Assembly: GCA_023417065.1 (NCBI GenBank)
Contig: JAEZGH010000140.1
Coordinates: 40,912 to 104,911, forward strand
Length of the DNA stretch: 64,000 bases
Direction of reading: 5' to 3'
From: Bacteroidota bacterium
Lineage (GTDB): Bacteria > Bacteroidota > Bacteroidia > Cytophagales > Cyclobacteriaceae
A program made the translations under genes and the position numbers. This document shows positions 43,028-51,056 of this stretch, one piece after another. A model generated the notes under the pieces. It was not told the DNA's origin. It was given only the letters and a program-made list of their open reading frames with translations, and did no database searches. The first letter of the stretch is position 1. Every line of letters begins with the position of its first letter.

Positions 43028-44899
43028 ATGCTAAAACGCTTTCTTCGCAAAGTTTTCCGCATCTTTTCGAGATATCAAAAAAAGAACCAGGGCCCCTCTA
43101 TTTACGAGTTGCGCGCCCGGTTCTTTTCTATTATTGATACTATTTACAGGATTCTTTCCGGAGTTATTCCCGTTTTCTCTTTCCTTGCCTTCGGTATACT
43201 CATCTACGACGCCGGATTTCATGCTTTCAGCAAGATCGACATCAATCTTTACAGACTTTGGTTTGGGTTATTGTTCGTACTGAAGTTCTCACTCATTGTT
43301 TTCTTCATCCTTGAATTCAAGGAAAACCGGCACCTGCGGTCCAGAATTTTTAACATCATTCTGATCGCGGTGGCGCATTATTGCCAAAGAGCAACGTTTG
43401 CACTTCTCGAACAACCCGACGTCGCCACAAATAGCAATTTTACGCTCTCAAAAATTATTCTGTTCGCGGGAACCATAGTCATATTTCTAACCGAAGCATC
43501 TGCTGTCCTCCGATTCATCTACCGAAGGGGTTATAATCCCGCCTTTCTTTTCGTCTCAAGCTTCTTCAGTTTTATTGTTATTGGAGCACTGCTCCTGCTT
43601 CTCCCAAACGCGACTACCAAAGGCATCACTCCTGTCGATGCATGGTTTACCGCCGCAAGCGCCGTGTGTGTAAACGGACTGATTGTGGTTGACACTGCGA
43701 CGAGTTTCACTACGACAGGCAAAGTGATTATCCTTTGTCTGATGCAACTCGGAGGTCTTGGAATCATGACATTCGCCGGTCTATTGAGTTATCTCTCAGC
43801 GGGCACGGTGTCATTCCGAAGTCAACTCGCCCTAAAAGACATGCTGAGCAGCGACAAAATGAGTTCCGTGATCAGTCTGGTCGGACGCGTAGTTATCGTA
43901 ACATTTACATTCGAAGCCATCGGAGCCTTCCTTATCTTCGCCAGCCTTGATGAAGTGCGCTTTAATTCGCTGATGGAAAAAATCTTCTTCGCAGTTTTTC
44001 ACTCGGTCTCATCCTTTTGCAACGCAGGATTCTCAACTTCATCAGACGGACTTCATCACTTACCTCTCAGGTTCAACTACTCCCTTCAGCTCATTGTTGC
44101 GGCACTCATTGTATTGGGTGGACTCGGTTTCCCGATTGTCTTTAATATTTTCTCCTACATCCGGTTGCACCTCTTAAAGATAATTTCCGAAATATTCAGG
44201 AAGCCTTTTGAAGTTAAACATACTCACATATTCTCAACCACCAGCAAACTCGCGCTGATTACCACCACTATTCTGCTCGTTTTTGGTTTTTTTGCCTATC
44301 TCCTTCTTGAATACAATGCAACGCTTCAGGAGCATAGCACACTCTGGGGGAAAATCGTAACATCATTATTCGGATCCATCACGCCACGAAGCGGTGGATT
44401 TAATACCGTTCAGATGGCCAATATGACCCTGCCTACCATAATGGTTTACCTGTTGCTGATGTGGATCGGTGCGTCCCCGGGCTCAACCGGCGGAGGAATT
44501 AAGACAACGACCATCGCCGTTGCCGTTCTGAACATGCGGAGCGTAGTTCTTGGAAAAGATCGCACTGAAGTAGTCGGGATACAGCTCGGATCGAATACAA
44601 TCAACAGAGCATTCGCAATTATCCTGCTCTCGCTGCTGGTCATTGGGTTGACGGTTCTCGTGCTTTCGATCAATGAACCGGATAAGCAATTATTTGCGCT
44701 TGCCTTTGAAGCTTTCTCCGCGTTCAGCACTGTGGGGCTATCCCTCGGCGTTACACCGGAACTGAGTATTACCAGTAAATTATTTCTTTCTATCGTGATG
44801 CTGGTCGGACGTGTCGGTACACTCACCGTATTGTTCGCACTGGTGACACCTGCGAAAGAGCTATTCTATAGATATCCACAGGATGAAGTTTCACTTTGA
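43028..44899 (+). CDS. ktrB: KtrB/TrkH-type potassium transporter with long N-terminal membrane extension
   Basis: A 623-residue membrane protein. The C-terminal 450 residues are a TrkH/KtrB channel with four P-loops: WFTAASAVCVNGLIVVD, FHSVSSFCNAGFSTSSD, LFGSITPRSGGFNTV and FSAFSTVGLSLGVTPE, each with the filter glycine or an equivalent small residue. About 170 residues precede the first channel repeat, with some four extra spans (IPVFSFLAFGILIYDAGFH, LYRLWFGLLFVLKFSLIVFF and two more) that standard KtrB lacks. It is followed 19 bp later by a KtrA-type regulatory subunit. It imports K+ driven by Na+ or H+. Confidence 0.92.
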   Translation: MLKRFLRKVFRIFSRYQKKNQGPSIYELRARFFSIIDTIYRILSGVIPVFSFLAFGILIYDAGFHAFSKIDINLYRLWFGLLFVLKFSLIVFFILEFKENRHLRSRIFNIILIAVAHYCQRATFALLEQPDVATNSNFTLSKIILFAGTIVIFLTEASAVLRFIYRRGYNPAFLFVSSFFSFIVIGALLLLLPNATTKGITPVDAWFTAASAVCVNGLIVVDTATSFTTTGKVIILCLMQLGGLGIMTFAGLLSYLSAGTVSFRSQLALKDMLSSDKMSSVISLVGRVVIVTFTFEAIGAFLIFASLDEVRFNSLMEKIFFAVFHSVSSFCNAGFSTSSDGLHHLPLRFNYSLQLIVAALIVLGGLGFPIVFNIFSYIRLHLLKIISEIFRKPFEVKHTHIFSTTSKLALITTTILLVFGFFAYLLLEYNATLQEHSTLWGKIVTSLFGSITPRSGGFNTVQMANMTLPTIMVYLLLMWIGASPGSTGGGIKTTTIAVAVLNMRSVVLGKDRTEVVGIQLGSNTINRAFAIILLSLLVIGLTVLVLSINEPDKQLFALAFEAFSAFSTVGLSLGVTPELSITSKLFLSIVMLVGRVGTLTVLFALVTPAKELFYRYPQDEVSL

Positions 44900-44918
44900 T
44901 GCATAAACCATTATCGTT

Positions 44919-45602
44919 ATGAAATTTATTGTGTTTGGACTTGGAAATTATGGATCGGCGCTCTCCCAAAAGCTCGTTGCCCTGGGACATGAGGTGATCG
45001 GCGTGGATCAGAAAATGGAACTTGTGGAGAAGTTCAAGAACGAGCTTACCCATACGATTGCCATGGATGCAGGAAGTCCTGAAGCCGTACGTTCACTACC
45101 GTTGAGGGACGTTGATGTCGTGGTGAACGCCATTGGCGAAAACGAAGGTTCCAACATTATGCTCGCCGCGGTACTGAAACAATTATCCGTCAAAAGAATT
45201 ATTTGCCGCGTCATCACCGCGCTCCAAAAGACCGTTCTCGAAGCAATGGATATTCAGGAGTTCGTATATCCGGAAGAAGATTCTGCAGAGCGACTCGCTT
45301 ACCAGCTTGACATAAAAGGCGTGACCGAATCCTACCGCATCAACGAAAAATATCAAATTGTAGAAGTCTTGGTTCCCGACCGATACATTGATCACAAGGT
45401 CAGTGAAATCGACTTTGATGGGAAGTATGGAATTCACCTCGTTACACTTACACGCAACGTGGAGCAAAAGAATATTTTTGGCACAACTAATAAGGTGAAA
45501 CAGGTGGTTGGCATTCTCACACCTGATACACTCCTACGTCGCGGCGACAGAATGCTGATCTTTGGTGAAGTTTCCAAGATTGAAGACTTTGTTGAGGAGT
45601 AA
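44919..45602 (+). CDS. ktrA: KtrA/TrkA-type NAD-binding regulator of potassium uptake
   Basis: A 227-residue cytoplasmic protein. The RCK_N domain begins with a Rossmann fold (MKFIVFGLGNYGSALSQKLV, GHEVIGVD with the ribose-binding Asp) and SNIMLAAVLKQLSVKRIICR; the RCK_C part lies at about 140-227 (YQIVEVLVPDRYIDHKVSEI, ending RRGDRMLIFGEVSKIEDFVE). It forms the ring that gates the KtrB channel and binds nucleotides. The pair forms one operon; the stop is 1 bp from the convergent DUF72 gene. Confidence 0.93.
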   Translation: MKFIVFGLGNYGSALSQKLVALGHEVIGVDQKMELVEKFKNELTHTIAMDAGSPEAVRSLPLRDVDVVVNAIGENEGSNIMLAAVLKQLSVKRIICRVITALQKTVLEAMDIQEFVYPEEDSAERLAYQLDIKGVTESYRINEKYQIVEVLVPDRYIDHKVSEIDFDGKYGIHLVTLTRNVEQKNIFGTTNKVKQVVGILTPDTLLRRGDRMLIFGEVSKIEDFVEE

Positions 45603-45603
45603 G

Positions 45604-46329
45604 TCATCGACCCACCAATTGCTGTAAAGCTTGAGCATTATATACTGCTGCAACTTCAATATCGTTATTGAAATAGGCATACACTGACTCAACGTTTCGC
45701 TTTGAAGTGATTTCATCTCTGACAGTTTGCAATGCGACTTCGGAGTACGACGACAAATACAAATCAGGAACACCGTGAAAGCGGTAATAAACCGTCGTAC
45801 TTGTCTCTATCACTGAGTCAGGAAGACCGGGATAGCTGATTCCGCAAAAGGAGATCTCCCGTTTTTTCAGCTCATCAACCACTGCTTTACACCACCAACT
45901 CGGATGACGGAATTCAATGACGTTTGCAAACGCCGGATCGAGAGCTTTAACCACCTTTTGAAGATTTTCGTCTGAATAAGGAAACTGAGGGTGAAGCTGA
46001 AAAAGGACGGTTCCAAGTTTATCATCCAGGCCTGCTGAAATCAAATCGTAGAACCCACTGATCTCCGGTTTCACATTATTGAACCTCTTATAATGAGTTA
46101 TGATCCGTGGTGCCTTCACAGTAAATCTGAAATCCTCAGGGCTTCGCCTATACCATCCTTTGAGTACCTCCGGCTTGGGCAGGCGATAAAACGTTACATT
46201 AAGTTCGACCGTGTTGAAGTGCGAGCAATAATACTCGAACCACCCCCTTTGTGGAAGTCCTTGGGGATAAAACTTCTCTTTCCATCCTTTGTAGTAAAAT
46301 CCAGAACAGCCAATCCACCATTTCGCCAT
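45604..46329 (-). CDS. DUF72 family protein
   Basis: A 241-residue TIM-barrel-like protein with DUF72 marks: KWWIGCSGFYYKGWKEKFYP, FNTVELNVTFYRLPKPEVLK, FTVKAPRIITHYKRF, TVLFQLHPQFPYSDENL, VIEFRHPSWW and YYRFHGVPDLYLSSYSE. The family is widespread and its biochemical role is unclear. It is single and convergent with ktrA (1 bp gap); the kinase gene ends 27 bp upstream in the same direction. Confidence 0.9.
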   Translation of the reverse strand: MAKWWIGCSGFYYKGWKEKFYPQGLPQRGWFEYYCSHFNTVELNVTFYRLPKPEVLKGWYRRSPEDFRFTVKAPRIITHYKRFNNVKPEISGFYDLISAGLDDKLGTVLFQLHPQFPYSDENLQKVVKALDPAFANVIEFRHPSWWCKAVVDELKKREISFCGISYPGLPDSVIETSTTVYYRFHGVPDLYLSSYSEVALQTVRDEITSKRNVESVYAYFNNDIEVAAVYNAQALQQLVGR

Positions 46330-46356
46330 GCGGGATCTAACAAAAAACAGGTGCCG

Positions 46357-48066
46357 TTAATCCGTTCCGGTTGGTTGTTGCAGTGGGAGGTAAATATGAA
46401 AGCTGGCGCCCTCGTTCTCGGCACCTTCAGCATACATATAGCCATTATGCTGATGGACAATTTTTTTGCATATGGCCAGCCCAATGCCGGTCCCCTGGGC
46501 ATTTTCCTTATTGTAGAGCCGTTGGAAGATTGTGAATACCTTCTCACTCAAATGCGGCTGAAACCCTACGCCATTATCTTTCACTGTTATGCGGGTATAC
46601 GTCAAAAACTGATCGAGCACGGGAAAGTCAATGTAGTCCTGATGGTGGGCGCGACGTTCGCTAATGGAAATGCGAAGAGGAGCATCAGGTTTAGCGTACT
46701 TAATTGAATTTGTTAACAGATTACCGAATAACAATTTCAGGTGCAGCCGTGAGCCTTCAACCTCTGGCAGTTCGGCTGAATCAATGGTGGCTCGGGTTTC
46801 ACCTAGATCCACTTCTTCAACAACCTCTTTCAAAATCGCATTAAGATCAACCCGTTCCATTTTGCCGGATTGGTCCGTGCTTCTGGTGAATGACAAGAGC
46901 GTCTGAATCAACTCACGCATGTGTGCTGCAATGCCCTGAATCCGGCGGAAGTAGTCGTCTTTGGATTTGCCATCGTCATGTGTTGGCGAGTTAAGCGCGA
47001 TGTCCGAAAACATCTGAATTTTGCGCAGCGGTTCCTGCAGATCGTGACTCGTCACATATGCATATTGTTGCAGTTCTTCGTTGAGCACCTTCAGCTGATT
47101 GATTTTGTTCGTCAGGCGCTGTTGATATGATTTCTCCGGCGTAAGATTATAAATGGAGACGAATAACCCTTCGTGAAGCGGAGTGATCATAGCCTGAAGC
47201 CACTTTCGTTCTTTTCCGTGTTGAAGATAGCCTTCAAGTATCTGCGATTGCTTTTGACTAAGCACAGAATCAAAAACCTTGCGCACATCGGCGATTACTT
47301 TCGGAGGCAGGATATTTTCTATTGTCAAACTCCTCCAGTCTTTTAAATTTAGGAGCTTCAGACCTGCATCGTTACAATAAGTAATGCGATAACTCTTAAG
47401 AATACCATCTCCGGAAAACATCGGTTGAAAGCTGATCATTCCATTGTTGGTGATTTCAAGCAGAGCCCGACTGAATCCTTCTGCCTTCTGTCGCTGGCGC
47501 AGGAAATTGAAAGAGTAAAAGGTGGCCATAGTAATAAGGGAACCCGCGAGCACGAGCATCCAGACCAACCATTGGTCGAGAAGCGCGGTAGATTCTTCCA
47601 GGCGAACTCTGCTATGGTTGAGGCGCCTGTTTGTTGACTCGAAAGCAGCCCTTACCATACCATTAAGGCTTCGCCGGAATTCTTCCCTCTCCATCTGCGT
47701 GAGCATGGTATCCGATCGTTCGTGGAGGCGTTGAAAATTCCGAACAGCCAGACGAATCGTATCCATCCGCAGGCGGTCTTCCTGGTACAATGCAATTTGC
47801 TTTATGTAGTCCGTTGCAACAAGTATACTATCGTAGGCATCATCAGGAGCCAGATACAGTGCAACAGATTTATCGGCGACACGATCGTTGTTCAGCCAGA
47901 AGTGAAGCAAAGCATCTAGTCGTTCCAGTTTTACGACCACGCCACTCATGCGGTTAACCTCCTGTATAAAAACCTTCATATCGCGATAGCTGGCGCGATA
48001 TAGATAAAGCATCAGGCCCGTCAGCACAAAGACGGTGGTGTAAATAAAGAATAATCGCTTATTCAT
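46357..48066 (-). CDS. Membrane sensor histidine kinase with periplasmic CHASE3-like domain
   Basis: A 569-residue kinase. Two spans (about 5-24 and 168-190) flank a helical periplasmic domain of about 140 residues with a CHASE3-like look (RLDALLHFWLNNDRVADKSV). A PAS-like domain follows (about 200-310), then a HisKA domain of the phytochrome-like class with the phospho-accepting His in AYVTSHDLQEPLRKIQMF, and the ATPase domain (LLTNSIKYAKPDA, DNGVGFQPHLSEKVFTIFQR, GTGIGLAICKKIV). The response regulator gene lies 42 bp upstream in the same operon, so the two are a likely pair. Confidence 0.92.
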   Translation of the reverse strand: MNKRLFFIYTTVFVLTGLMLYLYRASYRDMKVFIQEVNRMSGVVVKLERLDALLHFWLNNDRVADKSVALYLAPDDAYDSILVATDYIKQIALYQEDRLRMDTIRLAVRNFQRLHERSDTMLTQMEREEFRRSLNGMVRAAFESTNRRLNHSRVRLEESTALLDQWLVWMLVLAGSLITMATFYSFNFLRQRQKAEGFSRALLEITNNGMISFQPMFSGDGILKSYRITYCNDAGLKLLNLKDWRSLTIENILPPKVIADVRKVFDSVLSQKQSQILEGYLQHGKERKWLQAMITPLHEGLFVSIYNLTPEKSYQQRLTNKINQLKVLNEELQQYAYVTSHDLQEPLRKIQMFSDIALNSPTHDDGKSKDDYFRRIQGIAAHMRELIQTLLSFTRSTDQSGKMERVDLNAILKEVVEEVDLGETRATIDSAELPEVEGSRLHLKLLFGNLLTNSIKYAKPDAPLRISISERRAHHQDYIDFPVLDQFLTYTRITVKDNGVGFQPHLSEKVFTIFQRLYNKENAQGTGIGLAICKKIVHQHNGYMYAEGAENEGASFHIYLPLQQPTGTD

Positions 48067-48108
48067 TAAAAGGATCTGATTTCGCTGGTTAGGTGATGCG
48101 ACGGTCCT

Positions 48109-48501
48109 TCAGATGGAGACTTTTAGAAGAGCTTCGAGTTTCTCGCACAGTGCGTCAAAACTATTTGGTTTTTCCATCACATCCATTGCTCCGATTTGCT
48201 CACAGCGTTCTCGTACACGTGAATCAAATGAAGTAGTATACACGACTATCGGGACTGTTTTCAGACTTTCGATCGCCTTAACCGCTTCAAGGACTTCTAT
48301 TCCATTCAAACGTGGCATATTCAGATCAAGGAAAATCATATCGGGCAAAGACCTGCTTTTGGCAAGTCCCCGCAGGGCCTGCTCTCCACTCTCAAAACCG
48401 GTTACTTCGATAGCAGGATCGACAACCGAGCAGGCAGATTTGAATACTTCATGATCATCCAGATCATCATCCACCAATACTACTGTCCGGGCAATTTGCA
48501 T
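48109..48501 (-). CDS. Stand-alone receiver response regulator (Rcp1-like)
   Basis: A 130-residue single-domain receiver: acidic pair in TVVLVDDDLDDHEVF, phospho-acceptor Asp in DMIFLDLNMPRLNG, Thr in VVYTTSF, Lys in VMEKPNS. It has no output domain. It precedes the phytochrome-class histidine kinase gene, an arrangement common for Rcp1-like receivers. It would relay phosphate or act on protein partners. Confidence 0.92.
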   Translation of the reverse strand: MQIARTVVLVDDDLDDHEVFKSACSVVDPAIEVTGFESGEQALRGLAKSRSLPDMIFLDLNMPRLNGIEVLEAVKAIESLKTVPIVVYTTSFDSRVRERCEQIGAMDVMEKPNSFDALCEKLEALLKVSI

Positions 48502-48644
48502 AAATAGAAGTAAGTGAATCTGAATTTAATAAAATTCATCGGTATACTAATGATAAAACGGTAACAGATGAGTCGCCCGCCGTTCGACAAGTCAGAATAG
48601 AACTTCAAACAGGTTAAAAGTCGGTGAACGGCTTTACCTTAATT

Positions 48645-50639
48645 CTAGGGCTTAAAAATTCTGGCTACGTATCCCCCACCCGATGCAAGGTGCAACACGA
48701 TCTTTTGACCGGGAGAAATATCGACAGTTTCACGCACGTAATCGTGTGCATTTCGTTGAGCGTTGATACCATCTCTGAACACATCTGCCTTATACACCCC
48801 ATTGGAAAGAAAAGAAAGATCAACTTCGAGAGTGCGCTCATCCCAGTTAGTCATTGCTCCGAGATACCAGACATCTCCTTTCTTTCGCGCAATTACCACG
48901 TATTCACCAACCTTTCCGGATATTGATCGGGTTTCATCCCAAACAGTAGGCATTGACGAAATGAAGTTGGTCATGTCGGGTTCCTTGCGGTAATTGGTAG
49001 GATTATCACACAGCATTGTAAGAGGTGCCTCGAAGATCACGTATTCTGCCAGTTGTCGCGAGCGCGTCCCCTGACTCATCGGTTCGCTGTAAACAGGACG
49101 ATAACTCCCCTTTGTTGAATTGCGTGTAGCCCCCTGAGTGTAGTCCATAGGTCCTGCGACCATCCGGATGAATGGAATAGTTACGTCGTATGTCACCTGA
49201 TCAACGGTAGGAGGTTGCCATTTCATCTGCTCCAATCCATGCACGCCTTCGAAATTGATAACATTGGGGTACGTGCGGTGCAATCCCGTGGGTTTAAACG
49301 CGCCATGAAAATCAAGTAAAAGATTATACTTAGCAGCAATCTCTGCGGCGCGATAATAGAAATTTACCATGGGCTGATCATCGCGGTCCATAAAATCCAC
49401 CTTGAACCCCTTCACCCCAAGTCCTGCATAATGTTTACATACGCCTTCAAGATCGCGGTTGAACGCGTTATAACCAGCCCATAAGATTATATCTACATTT
49501 TTTGATTTAGCATAGCGCAGTATTTCCGGTAAGTCGATTTCCGGCACAATCTGCATGAGATCCGCTTTCAGGTTTACCGCCCACCCTTCATCCAGGATTA
49601 CATATTCGATTTTGTTCTCGGATGCAAAGTCAATGTAGTGCTTATATGTTTCCGTGTTTACACCCGACTTGAAGTTCACACCGGTAATGTTCCAGTCGTT
49701 CCACCAATCCCAGGCAACCTTTCCCGGCTTGATCCATGACACATCACTAACGCGTGACGGAGAAGCCAATTGATAAACAAGATCGCTGTCTGCGAGTCCT
49801 TTGTCATCGGAAGATATTATTGCAACCCGCCACGGAAACTTCCGTGTTCCTTTTGCGCGCGCGATATATGACTCCCGTTGCGTCACTATCTGCTGAAGTT
49901 GATTATGTCCTCCTGTTTCTTCTGTTTTGGGGTAACGGGCGAAATAGCCTGTGAAATGGTTCGCACCATCGGAATTGATCAGATACATTCCCGGATAGTC
50001 TTCGAGATCAGCCTCCGTGATACAAATTTTCTTGCCATTGCTCACCTCGACCAAAACCGGTAGGAATGCCAGCCTTTTTGGATCCAGATCATGTAACGTG
50101 GTGTGCGTGTATGTATTTTCGAATGAGTTATAAAGTTGATCTTCGAAAGACGCGCCGGCTTCCTTATTGACATACGGTACCCAGGTTTTGTAATCCTCCG
50201 GAAACGCAAATTCAGCCAGTTCATTCTCTATAAAAAAATCTTTCTTTTTTGTGCTGGCAAACCGGTAAGCTACCCCCGCATCGTACGCACGAAAAATCAC
50301 GTCATAGTCTCCCTTGAATGTAAGAATCAGTTCATTGAATTCGTCCTGGATCTTATTCTTCTTATAAAAATAGGCGTCTACAATTCGCTCAACCTTGTTC
50401 GCTCGGGATTTCCGCAACACTGGCTTGTCACCGAAAGATGTTCCATCAGACAATTGCATGCCGATCGCTGAGGGAGCCAGTACTACGTCATTTTCGTGAG
50501 TGATGCTGTAATACAGTTTATCTTTTAATTCGACCGTAACCGTTATCCTCTCATCCGGCGACGTTAAGGTGAGCGGCTGATGCTGAGAAAACGCAATACA
50601 AGGAATAATAAGCAGTAGGGATAGACTAAGGGGCTTCAT
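48645..50639 (-). CDS. GH97 alpha-glycosidase
   Basis: A 664-residue enzyme with a signal peptide (SLLLIIPCIAFSQ). The GH97 N-terminal beta-sandwich (ITVTVELKDKLYYSITHEND, GVAYRFAS) is followed by the barrel with KPGKVAWDWWNDWNITGVNF, YVILDEGWAV, GVKGFKVDFMDRDDQPMVNF and LLLDFHGAFKPTGLHRTYPN. GH97 includes inverting alpha-glucosidases such as SusB, and retaining alpha-galactosidases that use an Asp on the VDFM-type strand; the VDFMDRDDQ here leans to the retaining group, but this is not certain. Calcium ligands are normal for the family. No SusCD genes are adjacent. Confidence 0.93.
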   Translation of the reverse strand: MKPLSLSLLLIIPCIAFSQHQPLTLTSPDERITVTVELKDKLYYSITHENDVVLAPSAIGMQLSDGTSFGDKPVLRKSRANKVERIVDAYFYKKNKIQDEFNELILTFKGDYDVIFRAYDAGVAYRFASTKKKDFFIENELAEFAFPEDYKTWVPYVNKEAGASFEDQLYNSFENTYTHTTLHDLDPKRLAFLPVLVEVSNGKKICITEADLEDYPGMYLINSDGANHFTGYFARYPKTEETGGHNQLQQIVTQRESYIARAKGTRKFPWRVAIISSDDKGLADSDLVYQLASPSRVSDVSWIKPGKVAWDWWNDWNITGVNFKSGVNTETYKHYIDFASENKIEYVILDEGWAVNLKADLMQIVPEIDLPEILRYAKSKNVDIILWAGYNAFNRDLEGVCKHYAGLGVKGFKVDFMDRDDQPMVNFYYRAAEIAAKYNLLLDFHGAFKPTGLHRTYPNVINFEGVHGLEQMKWQPPTVDQVTYDVTIPFIRMVAGPMDYTQGATRNSTKGSYRPVYSEPMSQGTRSRQLAEYVIFEAPLTMLCDNPTNYRKEPDMTNFISSMPTVWDETRSISGKVGEYVVIARKKGDVWYLGAMTNWDERTLEVDLSFLSNGVYKADVFRDGINAQRNAHDYVRETVDISPGQKIVLHLASGGGYVARIFKP

Positions 50640-50755
50640 TAGTAGCTGGTTTAACTAAGTGCAATATCGGCGTCAGTTTGTGAAAAGCAAATGAGAAGGG
50701 ACACCGGCGGCAGATCAGGCATGTGATTTTCACCTTCGATGGAAAAGGTTGAATT

Positions 50756-50941
50756 ATGAATAACGAGAAAGACAGACCAGACCACGACGCACGGGAAGAA
50801 CGAAAAATCAAAGAGGCATTCCGACCGGAAGATACACCGCGGCCACCACAAATAATGGATGCCAGCAAAGGTCCCGACGAGCAGGATGAAAAACACACGG
50901 AATCGGCAAAGGACTCCGAAAAGAAAAAGAAAGCTGAATAG
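50756..50941 (+). CDS. Small charged protein of unknown function
   Basis: A 61-residue highly charged, probably disordered protein (ERKIKEAFRPEDTPRPPQIM in the middle, EKKKKAE at the end). It has no signal, span or motif. It lies alone between GH97 (divergent) and the TonB-dependent receptor (convergent). Its composition resembles the small ORF at 12766. It may be real because its codon use looks coding, but no homologue is recognised. Confidence 0.4.
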   Translation: MNNEKDRPDHDAREERKIKEAFRPEDTPRPPQIMDASKGPDEQDEKHTESAKDSEKKKKAE

Positions 50942-51056
50942 AATCCTCCGGTTTCAGGTCTGCAATCATTTCCGCAAGACTTTGACTAGGCGGGCTGCGC
51001 TGTTTTCAGGAGCGCTCCGAATGTTTTCTAAACTGATGATTTAGCGCTGTGAACCG

